Source: RGIG4097 sp937885645 | GTDB taxonomy: Bacteria; Bacillota; Clostridia; Christensenellales; CAG-917 | DNA: 64,000 nucleotides | Direction of reading: 5' to 3' | Assembly: GCA_937885645.1 (NCBI GenBank) | Contig: CALABJ010000028.1 | Coordinates: forward strand, 1 to 64,000 | Shown: one piece after another, positions 6,788 to 16,119 of the stretch | How positions within the stretch are numbered: the first letter of the stretch is position 1 | Layout of the letters: each line of letters opens with the position of its first letter | Notes under the pieces: generated by a model | The model's database searches: none | What the model saw: only the letters and a program-made list of their open reading frames with translations | Told to the model about the DNA's origin: nothing | Position numbers and translations under genes: made by a program

Positions 6788-7939
6788 TCAAATAAACTCC
6801 TTTGCAAGTGCTTCGATTTCTGCGAGATTTGCTTCGTTCACTGCGGATCTAATTTTGACGTTGGTTTCAGCAAAGGTCAAGTTCTTTCCACCTTCAAGCA
6901 TACCCTTCATGATCTTTGTTGCCATAGGTGCCCAGGTGCCGTTTTCCATGAAGCCGATTTGTCTGTTTTGATAGCCTCTTTCGGTGAGAGCATCGATGAA
7001 CGTACGCATAAAGGGGAATATGTCGCCGTTGTAGGTGGTGGTTGCAAGGATAAGTTTGCCATACTTGAAAGCGTCTTCAACTGCTTCTGCCATATCTTCT
7101 CTTGCAAGGTCGCAAGTTGACACCTTGGGGCAACCCAATTCCTTCAACTTGTCTGCAAGGAGTTCAACAGCTTTCTTCGTGTTGCCATAGACAGAGGTGT
7201 ATGCGATGAAAACGCCCTCTGCTTCAACGCCGTATGAAGACCAAAGGTTGTAGAGGTTGAGATGATATTCAAGATTTTCAGTGAGGATAGGTCCGTGGAG
7301 GGGGCAGATTGTTTGGATGTCAAGGGCGGAAGCCTTCTTCAAAAGGCCTTGCACTTGCACGCCGTACTTGCCCACGATGCCGAAATAATATCTTCTTGCT
7401 TCGCAAGCCCAGTCTTCTTCAACGTCCAGTGCGCCAAATTTGCCAAAAGCGTCTGCTGAGAAGAGAACTTTATCTTTGTTGTCGTAAGTGACGATGACTT
7501 CAGGCCAGTGCACCATAGGTGCGGTGACAAATGTGAGGGTGTGTGCGCCAAGATTGAGGGTGTCGCCTTCGCCCACTGCCATACGTCTGTCACTAAACTC
7601 TGTGCCGAAAAATTGCTTCATCATCACAAAGGACTTTGAGTTGGACACGATGGTTGCATTAGGATATTTGTCCATAAATGCAACAACACTGCCTGAGTGG
7701 TCGGGCTCCATGTGTTGGACGATGAGATAATCAGGTGCTTTGCCGTCAAGGGCTTTGTCGATATTGTCAAGCCACTCTGCGGTGAAACCTTTATCAACTG
7801 AGTCCATAACTGCAACTTTTTCGTCAACGATGAGGTATGAATTGTATGCCATGCCGTTTGGCACAACGTATTGTCCTTCAAAAAGGTCAATTTCGTGGTC
7901 GTTTACGCCGACGTAAAGAATATCGTTTGAGATTTTCAT
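6788..7939 (-). CDS. fprA: FprA, A-type flavodiiron protein
   Basis: 383 residues. The N-terminal metallo-beta-lactamase-like domain carries the diiron ligands H76, E78, D80, H81 (HMEPDH), H144, D163 and H215. The C-terminal flavodoxin domain begins near 250 with the FMN loop TSVYGNTKKA. The family reduces O2 to water or NO to N2O in the cytoplasm of anaerobes. With hrb downstream it forms a complete NADH-to-O2/NO chain if an NADH donor domain is supplied by Hrb. ATG 7939 has AGGAGA 6 nt upstream. A strong promoter precedes it. Confidence 0.96.
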   Translation of the reverse strand: MKISNDILYVGVNDHEIDLFEGQYVVPNGMAYNSYLIVDEKVAVMDSVDKGFTAEWLDNIDKALDGKAPDYLIVQHMEPDHSGSVVAFMDKYPNATIVSNSKSFVMMKQFFGTEFSDRRMAVGEGDTLNLGAHTLTFVTAPMVHWPEVIVTYDNKDKVLFSADAFGKFGALDVEEDWACEARRYYFGIVGKYGVQVQGLLKKASALDIQTICPLHGPILTENLEYHLNLYNLWSSYGVEAEGVFIAYTSVYGNTKKAVELLADKLKELGCPKVSTCDLAREDMAEAVEDAFKYGKLILATTTYNGDIFPFMRTFIDALTERGYQNRQIGFMENGTWAPMATKIMKGMLEGGKNLTFAETNVKIRSAVNEANLAEIEALAKEFI

Positions 7940-7973
7940 TGTTTTCTCCTTGGAATTTCTGTTTGGTGTATAT

Positions 7974-8002
7974 ATTATATCACCAAATATGCCGATTGAC
8001 AA
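7974..8002 (-). promoter_or_regulatory. fprA promoter
   Basis: TTGTCA (8002-7997) and TATAAT (7979-7974) with 17-nt spacing. Confidence 0.85.
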
Positions 8003-8046
8003 TAATTCCCTATTTGCTTTTTTCTCTTATTTTGCCCTTAAATCAA

Positions 8047-8075
8047 GTGCAAAATTCACTGCGCCGTGATATAAT
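8047..8075 (+). promoter_or_regulatory. probable promoter of the ABC exporter gene
   Basis: A consensus TATAAT at 8070-8075 with a weak -35 (GTGCAA, 8047-8052) 17 nt upstream. It is divergent from the fprA promoter. Confidence 0.6.
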
Positions 8076-8090
8076 TTTGGCGGTGATACT

Positions 8091-9869
8091 ATGAAAAAGA
8101 ATTTAGACAAGAAAAACCAAAGTTTGTTCAAAAAGTTTATTGCGTACTACAAGCCCCACAAAAAGACTTTTACCCTTGATATGCTTTGCTCGTTTATTTT
8201 TTCTGTGGTGGGACTTTTGTACCCTATGATGACAACCCAAATTCTTGACGTCTACATCCCAAACGGAATGATAAAGGAAATCCTCATAATGTCCGCAGTG
8301 CTTCTTGCGGTCTATTTCCTCCGCGCCGGAATGAACTACTACATCAACTACTACGGTCACGTCATGGGTGTGAAGATGCAGTCCCAGATGCGCAGTGACC
8401 TTTTCAGCCATCTTGAAAAACTGCCCTATTCCTTCTACGACAACAACGAAACAGGTCAACTTATGGCACGTATGACCAACGACCTTTTCAACGTCAGTGA
8501 ACTTGCTCACCACGGCCCTGAAAACCTTTTCATCACCTCATTTATGACGGTGAGTGCATTCATATATCTCTGCACAATCAGCTGGAAACTTTCCCTCATC
8601 ATCTTCGCCTTCCTGCCCTTCCTCATCCTAATTGCTTGGGCATCAAGAAAGAATATGACAAAGGCTTTCCAAAAGAGCCGTGAAGAAATTGGCAACATCA
8701 ACGCTTGCCTTGAAAACAGCATTGCAGGCATCCGTGTCACAAAGGCATACGCCAACGCCGAGCACGAACAAGAGCGCTTTGAAAAGAGCAATATGGGCTT
8801 TGTGAAAGCACGCTCAAAAGCCTACAAAGCAATGGGCACTTTCAGCAGCAGTATGAACCTTGTGACAAGTGTGTATAACGTCATCGTTCTCCTTGCAGGG
8901 GGCCTCTTCTGCATCTACGACAGCGCCAACTTTGACTATGTTGATTTGGTTGCATTTATGTTGTCAATAAATCTGTTCATTTCACCAATTCAAACGTTAA
9001 TCACCTTCTTTGAGCAACTTCAAGACGGGATTACGGGATTTAAGCGCTTTGACGACATCATGGTGACACCCGTTGAAGAGGACAAAGAAGACGCCCTTGA
9101 AGTGGAAAGATTTGAGGGAGAAATCGCCTTTGAAAACGTCACTTTTGGCTATGATGAAAGGACAGTCATTGACAATATTTCCTTGACAATCCCCAAAGGA
9201 AAAACCTATGCTCTCGTAGGCGCAAGCGGTGGTGGAAAGACAACACTCTGTCACCTTGTGCCCAAGTTCTATCCTGTTGAAAACGGAGATATCAAAATTG
9301 ACGGCACAAGCATAAAAGACATCACCAACCGCTCACTCCGTCAAAACATCGGCATTGTCCAACAAGACGTATTTCTCTTCACAGGCACCTTCCGTGACAA
9401 CATTGCATACGGAGACATCAATGCCACTGAGGAGCAAATTGTTGAGGCTGCAAAAAAGGCAAACATCCACGACTATATCGTCAGCCTTGAAAAGGGCTAT
9501 GACACCGAAATCGGTGAGAGAGGCATCAAGCTTTCAGGTGGACAAAAGCAACGTCTTTCAATTGCAAGAGTGTTCCTCAAAAACCCCTCAATCCTCATCC
9601 TTGACGAAGCCACCTCTGCCCTTGACAACGCAACCGAAACCCTCATCCAAAACGCATTGTCAGACCTCTGCGTGGGCAGGACGACAATTGTGGTTGCACA
9701 CCGCTTGTCAACAATCCACAACGCAGACAAGATCGTTGTCATCAACAAAGGCAGAATTGAAGAAAGTGGCTCTCACGACGAGCTCATTGCCCTTGACGGC
9801 ATCTACAAGAAACTCCACGATGCTCAATACAAAGACGGCAACCTAGACGGACTGATTGATTGCAATTGA
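8091..9869 (+). CDS. ABC exporter, fused permease and ATPase
   Basis: 592 residues, a half-transporter expected to dimerise in the membrane. The N-terminal ~320 residues contain six transmembrane helices (ABC_membrane type, MsbA/LmrA-like). The C-terminal nucleotide-binding domain shows Walker A GASGGGKTT, the Q-loop QQDVF, signature LSGGQKQR, Walker B ILILDEATSALD and the switch His in VAHRLST. Family members export lipids, drugs or peptides, and the substrate cannot be read from sequence. Only one half-transporter is present, so it is presumably a homodimer. A 46-residue Cys-containing peptide gene follows and may be cotranscribed. Confidence 0.93.
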   Translation: MKKNLDKKNQSLFKKFIAYYKPHKKTFTLDMLCSFIFSVVGLLYPMMTTQILDVYIPNGMIKEILIMSAVLLAVYFLRAGMNYYINYYGHVMGVKMQSQMRSDLFSHLEKLPYSFYDNNETGQLMARMTNDLFNVSELAHHGPENLFITSFMTVSAFIYLCTISWKLSLIIFAFLPFLILIAWASRKNMTKAFQKSREEIGNINACLENSIAGIRVTKAYANAEHEQERFEKSNMGFVKARSKAYKAMGTFSSSMNLVTSVYNVIVLLAGGLFCIYDSANFDYVDLVAFMLSINLFISPIQTLITFFEQLQDGITGFKRFDDIMVTPVEEDKEDALEVERFEGEIAFENVTFGYDERTVIDNISLTIPKGKTYALVGASGGGKTTLCHLVPKFYPVENGDIKIDGTSIKDITNRSLRQNIGIVQQDVFLFTGTFRDNIAYGDINATEEQIVEAAKKANIHDYIVSLEKGYDTEIGERGIKLSGGQKQRLSIARVFLKNPSILILDEATSALDNATETLIQNALSDLCVGRTTIVVAHRLSTIHNADKIVVINKGRIEESGSHDELIALDGIYKKLHDAQYKDGNLDGLIDCN

Positions 9870-9957
9870 CAAAAAGCACTCCAACACGGAGCGCATGTAT
9901 AAAATCAACGCAAGTGGCAAATACTACCCTTGCTCAAATATGGGCAAAGGAGTAAAA

Positions 9958-10098
9958 ATGGAAAATAACACCAAAAACAAAACAACAAACAATGCAAACA
10001 AAGCCCAAAAGGCAACAACAAAGAACACAGCAAACGTCAAAAACAAGACAGCAAACACAAAGAATTGTGGCAAAGGCTGTGACTGTAAGGAAAGATAA
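9958..10098 (+). CDS. 46-residue Asn/Thr/Lys-rich peptide with a C-terminal Cys cluster
   Basis: The start at 9958 has AGGAG 5 nt upstream; a longer in-frame start at 9856 would overlap the exporter gene and lacks a site. The peptide is low-complexity (N, T, K, A) for about 36 residues and ends in NCGKGCDCKER, three Cys in six residues that could bind a metal or be a processing site. No signal peptide is visible. It is followed at once by a good terminator. It could be a small metal-binding protein or an exporter substrate; neither is shown by the sequence. Confidence 0.6.
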   Translation: MENNTKNKTTNNANKAQKATTKNTANVKNKTANTKNCGKGCDCKER

Positions 10099-10110
10099 CT
10101 TACAAAAAAA

Positions 10111-10127
10111 GAGCGACAACGTCGCTC
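10111..10127 (+). terminator. terminator after the small peptide gene
   Basis: GAGCGAC-AAC-GTCGCTC followed by TTTTCTTTT. Confidence 0.85.
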
Positions 10128-10208
10128 TTTTCTTTTATCCTTTTTTGATTTGAGTTTGATGTTTATCTTGTCAATTTTGTGTTTGGCAAGTTAGAATATC
10201 GCCTTCAA

Positions 10209-11624
10209 TTACAGCTTTTCAACCACTGCGCCGTCTTTGGTGTCCTTGACGGAATAACCGAGGGCGGTGATTTTGGCTCTTATTTCATCGGCAAGTGCCC
10301 AGTTTTTGTTTGCCTTGGCTTCTGCCCTTTCATTGACAAGTGCCATAACTTCGGCAGGAGCATCGTTTGAAGGGGTTTCATCAACCTTCTTTGCCTCTGC
10401 TCTTGCAATGTAGGTTTTGGGGTCTTCACGGAAGAAACCAAGAAGACCATAGGTCTTTTTCAGCACTGCAACGTCGTCTGTTGCGGTGTTGTCGCCGGTG
10501 TTGACCTTTGCCTTAATCTTCTTGAAAATGCCGAAGAGGTTTGCAAGGGCTTTTGCGGTGTTGAAGTCATCGTCCATACATTGTTTGAAGCTGTCTTCAA
10601 TGCCTTGGCTGTCGGTGTCACCGTGGTCTGTGCCAAATTTTGCATAGACGCTTTCAATGACCTTGTAAAAGCCTGTCAAATGCTTTTCTGCCTCGGGGAA
10701 GAGGGTGTCGGTCACGTTGATGTCACCACGATAGTTGGTTTGAAGGAGTGCAAACTTGATGGTTTCAGGGTGGTATGCTTCAAGAAGGTCGTGAAGCACA
10801 AGGCTGTTGCCCAGTGATTTGGACATCTTTTGTCCGTTGACTTTGATGAGTCCGTTGTGAATCCAATATTTTGCAAAAGTCTTGCCGGTGAGGGCTTCGG
10901 TTTGTGCGATTTCATTTTCGTGGTGAGGGAAGATGAGGTCTCGTCCACCGCCGTGAATGTCGATTTGATCACCAAAGGCTTTCATATTCATTGCAGAGCA
11001 TTCGATATGCCAACCGGGACGGCCTTTGCCCCAAGGTGATTCCCAGTAAGGTTCGCCCTCTTTTGCGGATTTCCACAGAGCAAAATCCAAAGGATTTTGT
11101 TTGTTATCTTCATTTTCTATGCGGACACTTTCAAAGGCGTCTTCAAGTTTTCTACCACTAAGCTTGCCGTATCCAGAGAAACTTTCCACTGCAAAGTATA
11201 CGTCGCCTTCACTGGTTGCATAGGCGTGACCCTTTTCAATGAGTTTTGCGATGAAGTCCATGATGCCGTCCATGGTGCAGGTTGCTTTCAACCACACGTC
11301 AGGGTCGTCCACTTGAAGTGCTCTCATTTCCTGGTCAATCTTGGCAATCATCATCTCTGCATACTTGTCTGCAGGGATACCTGTTTCATGGGATTTGGCA
11401 ATGATTTTGTCGTCCACGTCGGTGTAGTTGCGTGCGTAAGTGACGTCATAACCACTCATCACTAAATACTTGCGGATGATGTCGTAAATCAGTGCTTGAT
11501 AGGCGTGACCGATGTGTGCTTCGCCACTGACGGTGATACCGCAGGCGTACATTGTCACTTTGCCTTCGTGTAGAGGAACAAATTGCTCCTTCTTTCTTGT
11601 CATTGTGTTGTAAATTCTAAGCAT
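10209..11624 (-). CDS. cysS: cysteinyl-tRNA synthetase
   Basis: 471 residues, class I synthetase that charges tRNA-Cys. The zinc ligand region starts at C28 (YACGIT), the HIGH motif is at 37-40 (HIGHA), and KMSKSLG lies near residue 268. The C-terminal anticodon-binding region is of normal length. GAGGGA lies 5 nt before ATG 11624. It follows cysE with an 88-nt gap that contains a GTCAAG/CTTGAC hairpin (11643-11661). The cysE-cysS order is the same as in Bacillus. Confidence 0.98.
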   Translation of the reverse strand: MLRIYNTMTRKKEQFVPLHEGKVTMYACGITVSGEAHIGHAYQALIYDIIRKYLVMSGYDVTYARNYTDVDDKIIAKSHETGIPADKYAEMMIAKIDQEMRALQVDDPDVWLKATCTMDGIMDFIAKLIEKGHAYATSEGDVYFAVESFSGYGKLSGRKLEDAFESVRIENEDNKQNPLDFALWKSAKEGEPYWESPWGKGRPGWHIECSAMNMKAFGDQIDIHGGGRDLIFPHHENEIAQTEALTGKTFAKYWIHNGLIKVNGQKMSKSLGNSLVLHDLLEAYHPETIKFALLQTNYRGDINVTDTLFPEAEKHLTGFYKVIESVYAKFGTDHGDTDSQGIEDSFKQCMDDDFNTAKALANLFGIFKKIKAKVNTGDNTATDDVAVLKKTYGLLGFFREDPKTYIARAEAKKVDETPSNDAPAEVMALVNERAEAKANKNWALADEIRAKITALGYSVKDTKDGAVVEKL

Positions 11625-11712
11625 AAAATCCCTCTTTTAGCTGTCAAGCGCAAGGCTTGACTTCTCTCTCTTTTGCTTTTCGGGTTTGTATTTTTTGTTT
11701 GTTTTCGTGATT

Positions 11713-12417
11713 CTAATCGGCTTTTTCGCACTCATCAGCATTGACGGGAGCGTTGTTTTCATCAATGGTTATGGAGTATCTGCAAGCACGGATGCCTGCG
11801 TTCTTTTCAAGCTCATATATGCGGTCATTAAGTCGCTTGAATTCCTCCATAATAGGGTCGGGGAGAAGCACTTGGTCCATGTCGGCAACTCTCTTGCCTG
11901 CTTGCTTCACCACTCGTCCCGGCACACCTACAACGGTGGAGTGAGGGGGCACTGATTTCAGTACCACACTGCCTGCGCCGATTTTGCTTCCTGTGCCTAT
12001 TGTCAAAGGTCCAAGGACTTTTGCCCCTGCCGACACCATGACACCCTCTTCAAGGGTGGGGTGACGCTTGCCTATATCTTTGCCTGTGCCACCCAAAGTG
12101 ACACCTTGATAAAGTATGCAGTTGTCGCCGACCTCAGCGGTTTCACCTATGACGACACCTGCACCGTGGTCAATCATAACACTCTTGCCTATCTTTGCGC
12201 CCGGGTGTATTTCAACACCCGTGTGCCTGCGTGACGTGTTTGCCACTATGCGCGCAAGGGTTTTGTGACCGCTTGTCCAAAGGTTGTGGGCGGTGATATG
12301 TGAGCAAAGTGCCTTGTAGCCTGCATAAGTAAGGCGCACCGCAATACGATTGGTTGCGGCAGGGTCACTTTCCATAACCTTTTCAAGATAACTCTTTTTC
12401 AGTTGCGCCTTTGTCAT
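11713..12417 (-). CDS. cysE: serine O-acetyltransferase
   Basis: 234 residues. It acetylates L-serine with acetyl-CoA, the first step of cysteine synthesis. The central part is a left-handed beta-helix of hexapeptide repeats (GVEIHPGAKIGKSVMIDHGAGVV is its start), with the catalytic His of DHGAG, then GGTGKDIGKRHPTLEEGV. No clear Shine-Dalgarno precedes ATG 12417. A GC-rich hairpin (12426-12446) lies between ftsH and this gene, so translation may depend on readthrough from ftsH or on a separate start site. It is paired with cysS downstream. Confidence 0.95.
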   Translation of the reverse strand: MTKAQLKKSYLEKVMESDPAATNRIAVRLTYAGYKALCSHITAHNLWTSGHKTLARIVANTSRRHTGVEIHPGAKIGKSVMIDHGAGVVIGETAEVGDNCILYQGVTLGGTGKDIGKRHPTLEEGVMVSAGAKVLGPLTIGTGSKIGAGSVVLKSVPPHSTVVGVPGRVVKQAGKRVADMDQVLLPDPIMEEFKRLNDRIYELEKNAGIRACRYSITIDENNAPVNADECEKAD

Positions 12418-12425
12418 AACTATGA

Positions 12426-12446
12426 AAGGACGGCAATGCCGTCCTT
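12426..12446 (-). terminator. hairpin between ftsH and cysE (weak terminator)
   Basis: AAGGACGGC and GCCGTCCTT arms with a 3-nt loop; only TTTC follows on the minus strand. The same stem recurs with a better tail at 59514-59538. It may be a partial terminator lowering cysE expression relative to ftsH. Confidence 0.55.
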
Positions 12447-12451
12447 ATATA

Positions 12452-14386
12452 CTATTCTTCTTTATCCTCAGTGGGTGCAACTTCGGTTGCATCTTCAACT
12501 GCCAATTCAGGAAGGGTGTCTTCTTGCATTGCAGGGTGGACAGGTCTTTCAATTTCAGGAGTTGTGGGATCATCAAAGAGAAGGTCGATTTCTTCTTCGT
12601 AGATGGTTTCCTTCTCATAGAGAAGTTTGACCATTGCGTCCATAACTCTGCGGTGCTCTTTGAGGATTGCAAGAGCTTTTTGATATTGCTCGTCAAGGAT
12701 GCGCTTGACTTCCTCATCAATCTTTGCAGCAACAGCGTCACTGTAATTCAGTTGAGTTTGATAATCTCTGCCAAGGAAAACTTCTTCGCTTGCGCCAAGA
12801 TACATTGTGCCGAGGGTTTCACTCATACCCCATTCGGTGACCATCTTACGTGCCAGTTTGCTTGCCCGTTGAATATCGTTGCTTGCACCTGTTGAAACAT
12901 CCTTGATGACGATTTCTTCTGCGGCTCTGCCACCGAGAAGCATTGTGATGTTGTCAAGAAGCTTTTGCTTGGTCATATGGTTGTCATCATTGGTGGGCAA
13001 GGTGATTGTGTATCCTGCTGCTTGACCACGAGGAATGATGCTGACTTCGTGGACGTTGTCACAATATTTCACACTCTTTGCAATGATTGCGTGACCACTT
13101 TCATGATATGCAGTGATGCGCTTGTCTGTTTCGGTGATGACACGGCTCTTCTTTGCAGGGCCTGCGATGACCTTGTTGATTGCTTCACTGATGTCGTGCA
13201 TATTGATTGCCTTTCTATCCTCACGGGCGGCAAGGATTGCTGCTTCGTTGAGCATATTTTCAATGTCTGCACCGGTGAATCCTGCCGTAAGACGTGCAAC
13301 GTTTTTGAAATTGACGTCGCTTGCAAGAGGTTTGTTGCGTGAGTGCACCTTCATGATTTCTTCTCTGCCCTTGACGTCGGGGACGTTGACGTAAACTTGT
13401 CTGTCAAATCTGCCCGGACGCATAAGTGCGGGGTCGAGGATGTCTGCACGGTTGGTTGCAGCCATGACGATGATGCTATCGCTTGACTCAAAACCGTCCA
13501 TTTGAACGAGGAGTTGGTTCAAAGTTTGTTCTCTTTCATCGTTGCCACCGCCAAGACCTGCGCCACGTTGACGGCCAACTGCATCGATTTCATCGATGAA
13601 GACGATGCAAGGCATATTCTTTTTGGCTTGGTCAAAAAGGTCACGGACACGTGATGCGCCCACACCCACGAACATTTCAACAAAGTCTGAGCCTGAAATT
13701 GAGAAGAAAGGCACGTTTGCTTCACCTGCCACTGCCTTTGCAAACAAGGTTTTACCTGTTCCGGGAGGGCCGACAAGAAGGACACCTTTGGGGATTCTTG
13801 CGCCGATTTCGGTGAACTTTTTGGGATTCTTCAAGAAATCGACAATCTCTTGAAGCTCTTGCTTTTCTTCTTCTGCACCAGCCACGTCAACAAAACGAAC
13901 TTTGCTGTTGGCGATTTTGTTTGCCTTTGTTTTGCCAAAGTCCATTGCCTTGTTGTTGACGTTGGCACTTCTTCTCATAATAAACAAAAGGAGAAGTCCG
14001 CCCACAATGAGGACGATGATAGGCACGATAAAGGTGCTGAGGTTTGCACTTGATGAGGGATCATCATAAAGTACGGTCACACTGGGTGCACCCTCTTCTT
14101 GCCACTTTGCAAGGGTTTGTTCAAAGGCTGTTCTTGATGCGATATGGGCATAGTAGTCATAATCTTCTGCGCCGACGAGCAGGATTTTGACTCTGTAATT
14201 TCCTTCAACTGAAAATGCGGCAACCCTGCCACTCTTGTACATACCTTCAAGAGTTGCGCTGGTCTTGTCGCTGTTGAGGTACGGCACTTCTTCGGGTCCA
14301 GTCAAACTGAACGCCAAGATGATTGCAACGATTGCAAGCACCACCACTGCGCCGATAATCAAAAATTTTTTTGTAGTAGGTTTCAT
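12452..14386 (-). CDS. ftsH: FtsH, membrane AAA+ zinc metalloprotease
   Basis: 644 residues. An N-terminal helix (about 7-29) and a second one (about 118-138, IVPIIVLIVGGLLLLFIMRR) flank an external segment. The AAA domain has Walker A GPPGTGKT (near 207) and Walker B IVFIDEIDAVG. The protease domain has the zinc site HESGH near 427 (usually HEAGH) and the third ligand region later. It degrades membrane and short-lived regulatory proteins as a hexamer. GGAGG lies 4 nt before the ATG; a small AGGGC-TTTT-GCCCT hairpin abuts that site. A consensus promoter is located 90 nt upstream. Confidence 0.98.
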   Translation of the reverse strand: MKPTTKKFLIIGAVVVLAIVAIILAFSLTGPEEVPYLNSDKTSATLEGMYKSGRVAAFSVEGNYRVKILLVGAEDYDYYAHIASRTAFEQTLAKWQEEGAPSVTVLYDDPSSSANLSTFIVPIIVLIVGGLLLLFIMRRSANVNNKAMDFGKTKANKIANSKVRFVDVAGAEEEKQELQEIVDFLKNPKKFTEIGARIPKGVLLVGPPGTGKTLFAKAVAGEANVPFFSISGSDFVEMFVGVGASRVRDLFDQAKKNMPCIVFIDEIDAVGRQRGAGLGGGNDEREQTLNQLLVQMDGFESSDSIIVMAATNRADILDPALMRPGRFDRQVYVNVPDVKGREEIMKVHSRNKPLASDVNFKNVARLTAGFTGADIENMLNEAAILAAREDRKAINMHDISEAINKVIAGPAKKSRVITETDKRITAYHESGHAIIAKSVKYCDNVHEVSIIPRGQAAGYTITLPTNDDNHMTKQKLLDNITMLLGGRAAEEIVIKDVSTGASNDIQRASKLARKMVTEWGMSETLGTMYLGASEEVFLGRDYQTQLNYSDAVAAKIDEEVKRILDEQYQKALAILKEHRRVMDAMVKLLYEKETIYEEEIDLLFDDPTTPEIERPVHPAMQEDTLPELAVEDATEVAPTEDKEE

Positions 14387-14476
14387 TATTCCTCCAAGGG
14401 CAAAAGCCCTGATTGTACGTCTTCACGCGCGCTTCCGCACGCTCTGCCTGCGGGTTATACAAGCATATGTCCTATT

Positions 14477-14505
14477 ATTATAATATAGCACCGCACTATT
14501 GTCAA
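14477..14505 (-). promoter_or_regulatory. ftsH promoter, full consensus
   Basis: TTGACA (14505-14500) and TATAAT (14482-14477), 17-nt spacer. GTGTGCGTAC (14509-14518) lies just upstream and is shared with the promoter at 6031-6059. Confidence 0.9.
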
Positions 14506-14597
14506 CGAGTGTGCGTACACTTTTCAATGGCAAGATGCACTTTGATGATGAATCAAGTGCATTAAAATTGTCTTAAAACAAGGAGAAATTTTAAGGA

Positions 14598-15119
14598 TTA
14601 TTTGAAGATGATTTCAGGGGGTTTTGGCTGTGATTTTGTGGAGCAAGTCAAGATCTGCTCAACTGCCTCTTTTATCATAACAGCCACTTTATCCGCCATT
14701 TTTGACACTTTATCTATATTTGCGGTCAAAAGTGCAGATATATGGTCTGTGTCTTTGTCCCCAACAACACCAAGCACTCCAACGTCGCCAAACCGCCTCT
14801 TTTCGCCCTTTATCCCGGCAGGGCAAACCCCGTCAGTGCGCACTGCAATTTTGCCAATCCGCTCTCGCTTTCCAAGTGAAGCATCCACCGACAAAATCAC
14901 GTCACCCTCGTGCACTCTCTTGACAAAAGAGATATATTCCTCCATATTTCTTGCAGTCACAGGGTTTTCAAGAGTGCCATAGACAAAGCAAGGAAGGTTG
15001 TTTTCTTTCAAAAAACTGCCCACTCTAGGACCAAATGAATCGCCGTTTACCGTGGGTGTGCCAAAGCATACCACCACAATTTGCCCACCTTTTTTCAACT
15101 TATTTTCAGAACTTTCCAT
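14598..15119 (-). CDS. yyaC: YyaC-type spore protein (DUF1256)
   Basis: 173 residues with the DUF1256 signature: CFGTPTVNGDSFGPRVGS, then VYGTLENPVTARN, then VDASLGK. The fold is related to the germination protease Gpr, and the family is restricted to endospore formers. Its biochemical role is unknown. The start is uncertain: ATG 15119 lacks a ribosome site and a TTG at 15149 has AAGGA only 2 nt upstream. A bulged 11-bp hairpin (14534-14563) without a T tract lies beyond the stop. It stands alone between ftsH and the cvpA-like gene. Confidence 0.88.
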   Translation of the reverse strand: MESSENKLKKGGQIVVVCFGTPTVNGDSFGPRVGSFLKENNLPCFVYGTLENPVTARNMEEYISFVKRVHEGDVILSVDASLGKRERIGKIAVRTDGVCPAGIKGEKRRFGDVGVLGVVGDKDTDHISALLTANIDKVSKMADKVAVMIKEAVEQILTCSTKSQPKPPEIIFK

Positions 15120-15260
15120 AAGGAAATTATTGCCTGAAAACAACTGCAATATCCTTGATTTTTGGGTTTTATGGCTGGTTTTTTGGGATTTTTGTCGGCA
15201 AAATCACTCACCTTGTGCCCTCGTGTGCGATACGCGTTTTCATTTCAATACAAATTTTTC

Positions 15261-15289
15261 TTGCATTAACCCGCGCGTGAGTTTATAAT
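15261..15289 (+). promoter_or_regulatory. promoter of the cvpA-like gene
   Basis: TTGCAT (15261-15266) and TATAAT (15284-15289), 17-nt spacing. Confidence 0.8.
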
Positions 15290-15323
15290 ATAATTTAACA
15301 ATGACAAGAGAGAGTGTTTCATT

Positions 15324-16067
15324 ATGTTTATGACCACCCTGTCTGCCACCACTTGGTACGCAGACGTAGCACTGATAGCAATCCTCGTCCTCTTCACACT
15401 TTTGGGTGTGGCAAGGGGTTTTGGCAAGTCCATGAAGGGATTTGTGATGACCGTCACAATCATCCTTGTTTCACTGCTCATTATGGGATTGCTTCACAAG
15501 ACTGTCATGGACTCCTCTCTCGGTCAAAGCCTGTCCTCTGCAATCGGCGGAACGTCCTCAGGTTGGGGCGTTGAGTTCAACGAAATCGTCTATTCTGACG
15601 AAGGTGGCAGATATATCCTCATTGACGGCGCAAGACAAAACCTTGCAGATATGGGCATCAAGGGTATGATCGCCAACTGGCTGGCAGGTCTGTTCATGGC
15701 AGAATATGGTGTGCAATCCCTTGCAGGGGTGTGCGTGCACAACGTGGTCAGCCTCATCGTTTGCGTTGCTCTCTTCCTTGTCAGTTGCATCGGCCTCAGC
15801 ATCATATGTTCAATCATTAAAGGCATGACAAAAAATATGCACCACAGCGAGTCAAAGCCCGTCCGCATCATAGATAGAATCCTTGGCGGTGTGGTTGGTC
15901 TTGTCACTTCTGCGGTGCTTATCATGGTTGTCCTTGCCATAATCAAAGCAGTCGGGGACAAAATCCCCATCGTGGTTGACTATATCAACCAATCAACGGT
16001 GTGCAAGTTCTTCTATGACCTGAACCCCATAGGCACCGTGCTTGCAGACATCTTCACAAAACGTTAA
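15324..16067 (+). CDS. CvpA-like membrane protein
   Basis: 247 residues with about four or five membrane segments; the first (about 14-38) contains LLGVARGFGKSMKGF, the loop typical of the CvpA/colicin V production family. An external loop of about 60 residues lies between the second and third helices. The role of clostridial members is unknown. A terminator-like hairpin separates it from the very large gene downstream, so the two are probably cotranscribed with partial attenuation, which suggests a shared envelope function. The ribosome site is weak (GAGAGT). Confidence 0.7.
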   Translation: MFMTTLSATTWYADVALIAILVLFTLLGVARGFGKSMKGFVMTVTIILVSLLIMGLLHKTVMDSSLGQSLSSAIGGTSSGWGVEFNEIVYSDEGGRYILIDGARQNLADMGIKGMIANWLAGLFMAEYGVQSLAGVCVHNVVSLIVCVALFLVSCIGLSIICSIIKGMTKNMHHSESKPVRIIDRILGGVVGLVTSAVLIMVVLAIIKAVGDKIPIVVDYINQSTVCKFFYDLNPIGTVLADIFTKR

Positions 16068-16073
16068 ACCTCG

Positions 16074-16097
16074 GGGCTCTTTCGCATGAAAGAGTCC
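16074..16097 (+). terminator. attenuating hairpin between the cvpA-like gene and the giant gene
   Basis: GGGCTCTTTC-GCAT-GAAAGAGTCC (one G-U) followed by TTTTGGATTTT. It lies 23 nt before the next start codon, so some readthrough is implied. Confidence 0.7.
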
Positions 16098-16119
16098 TTT
16101 TGGATTTTAGGAGTAAACT

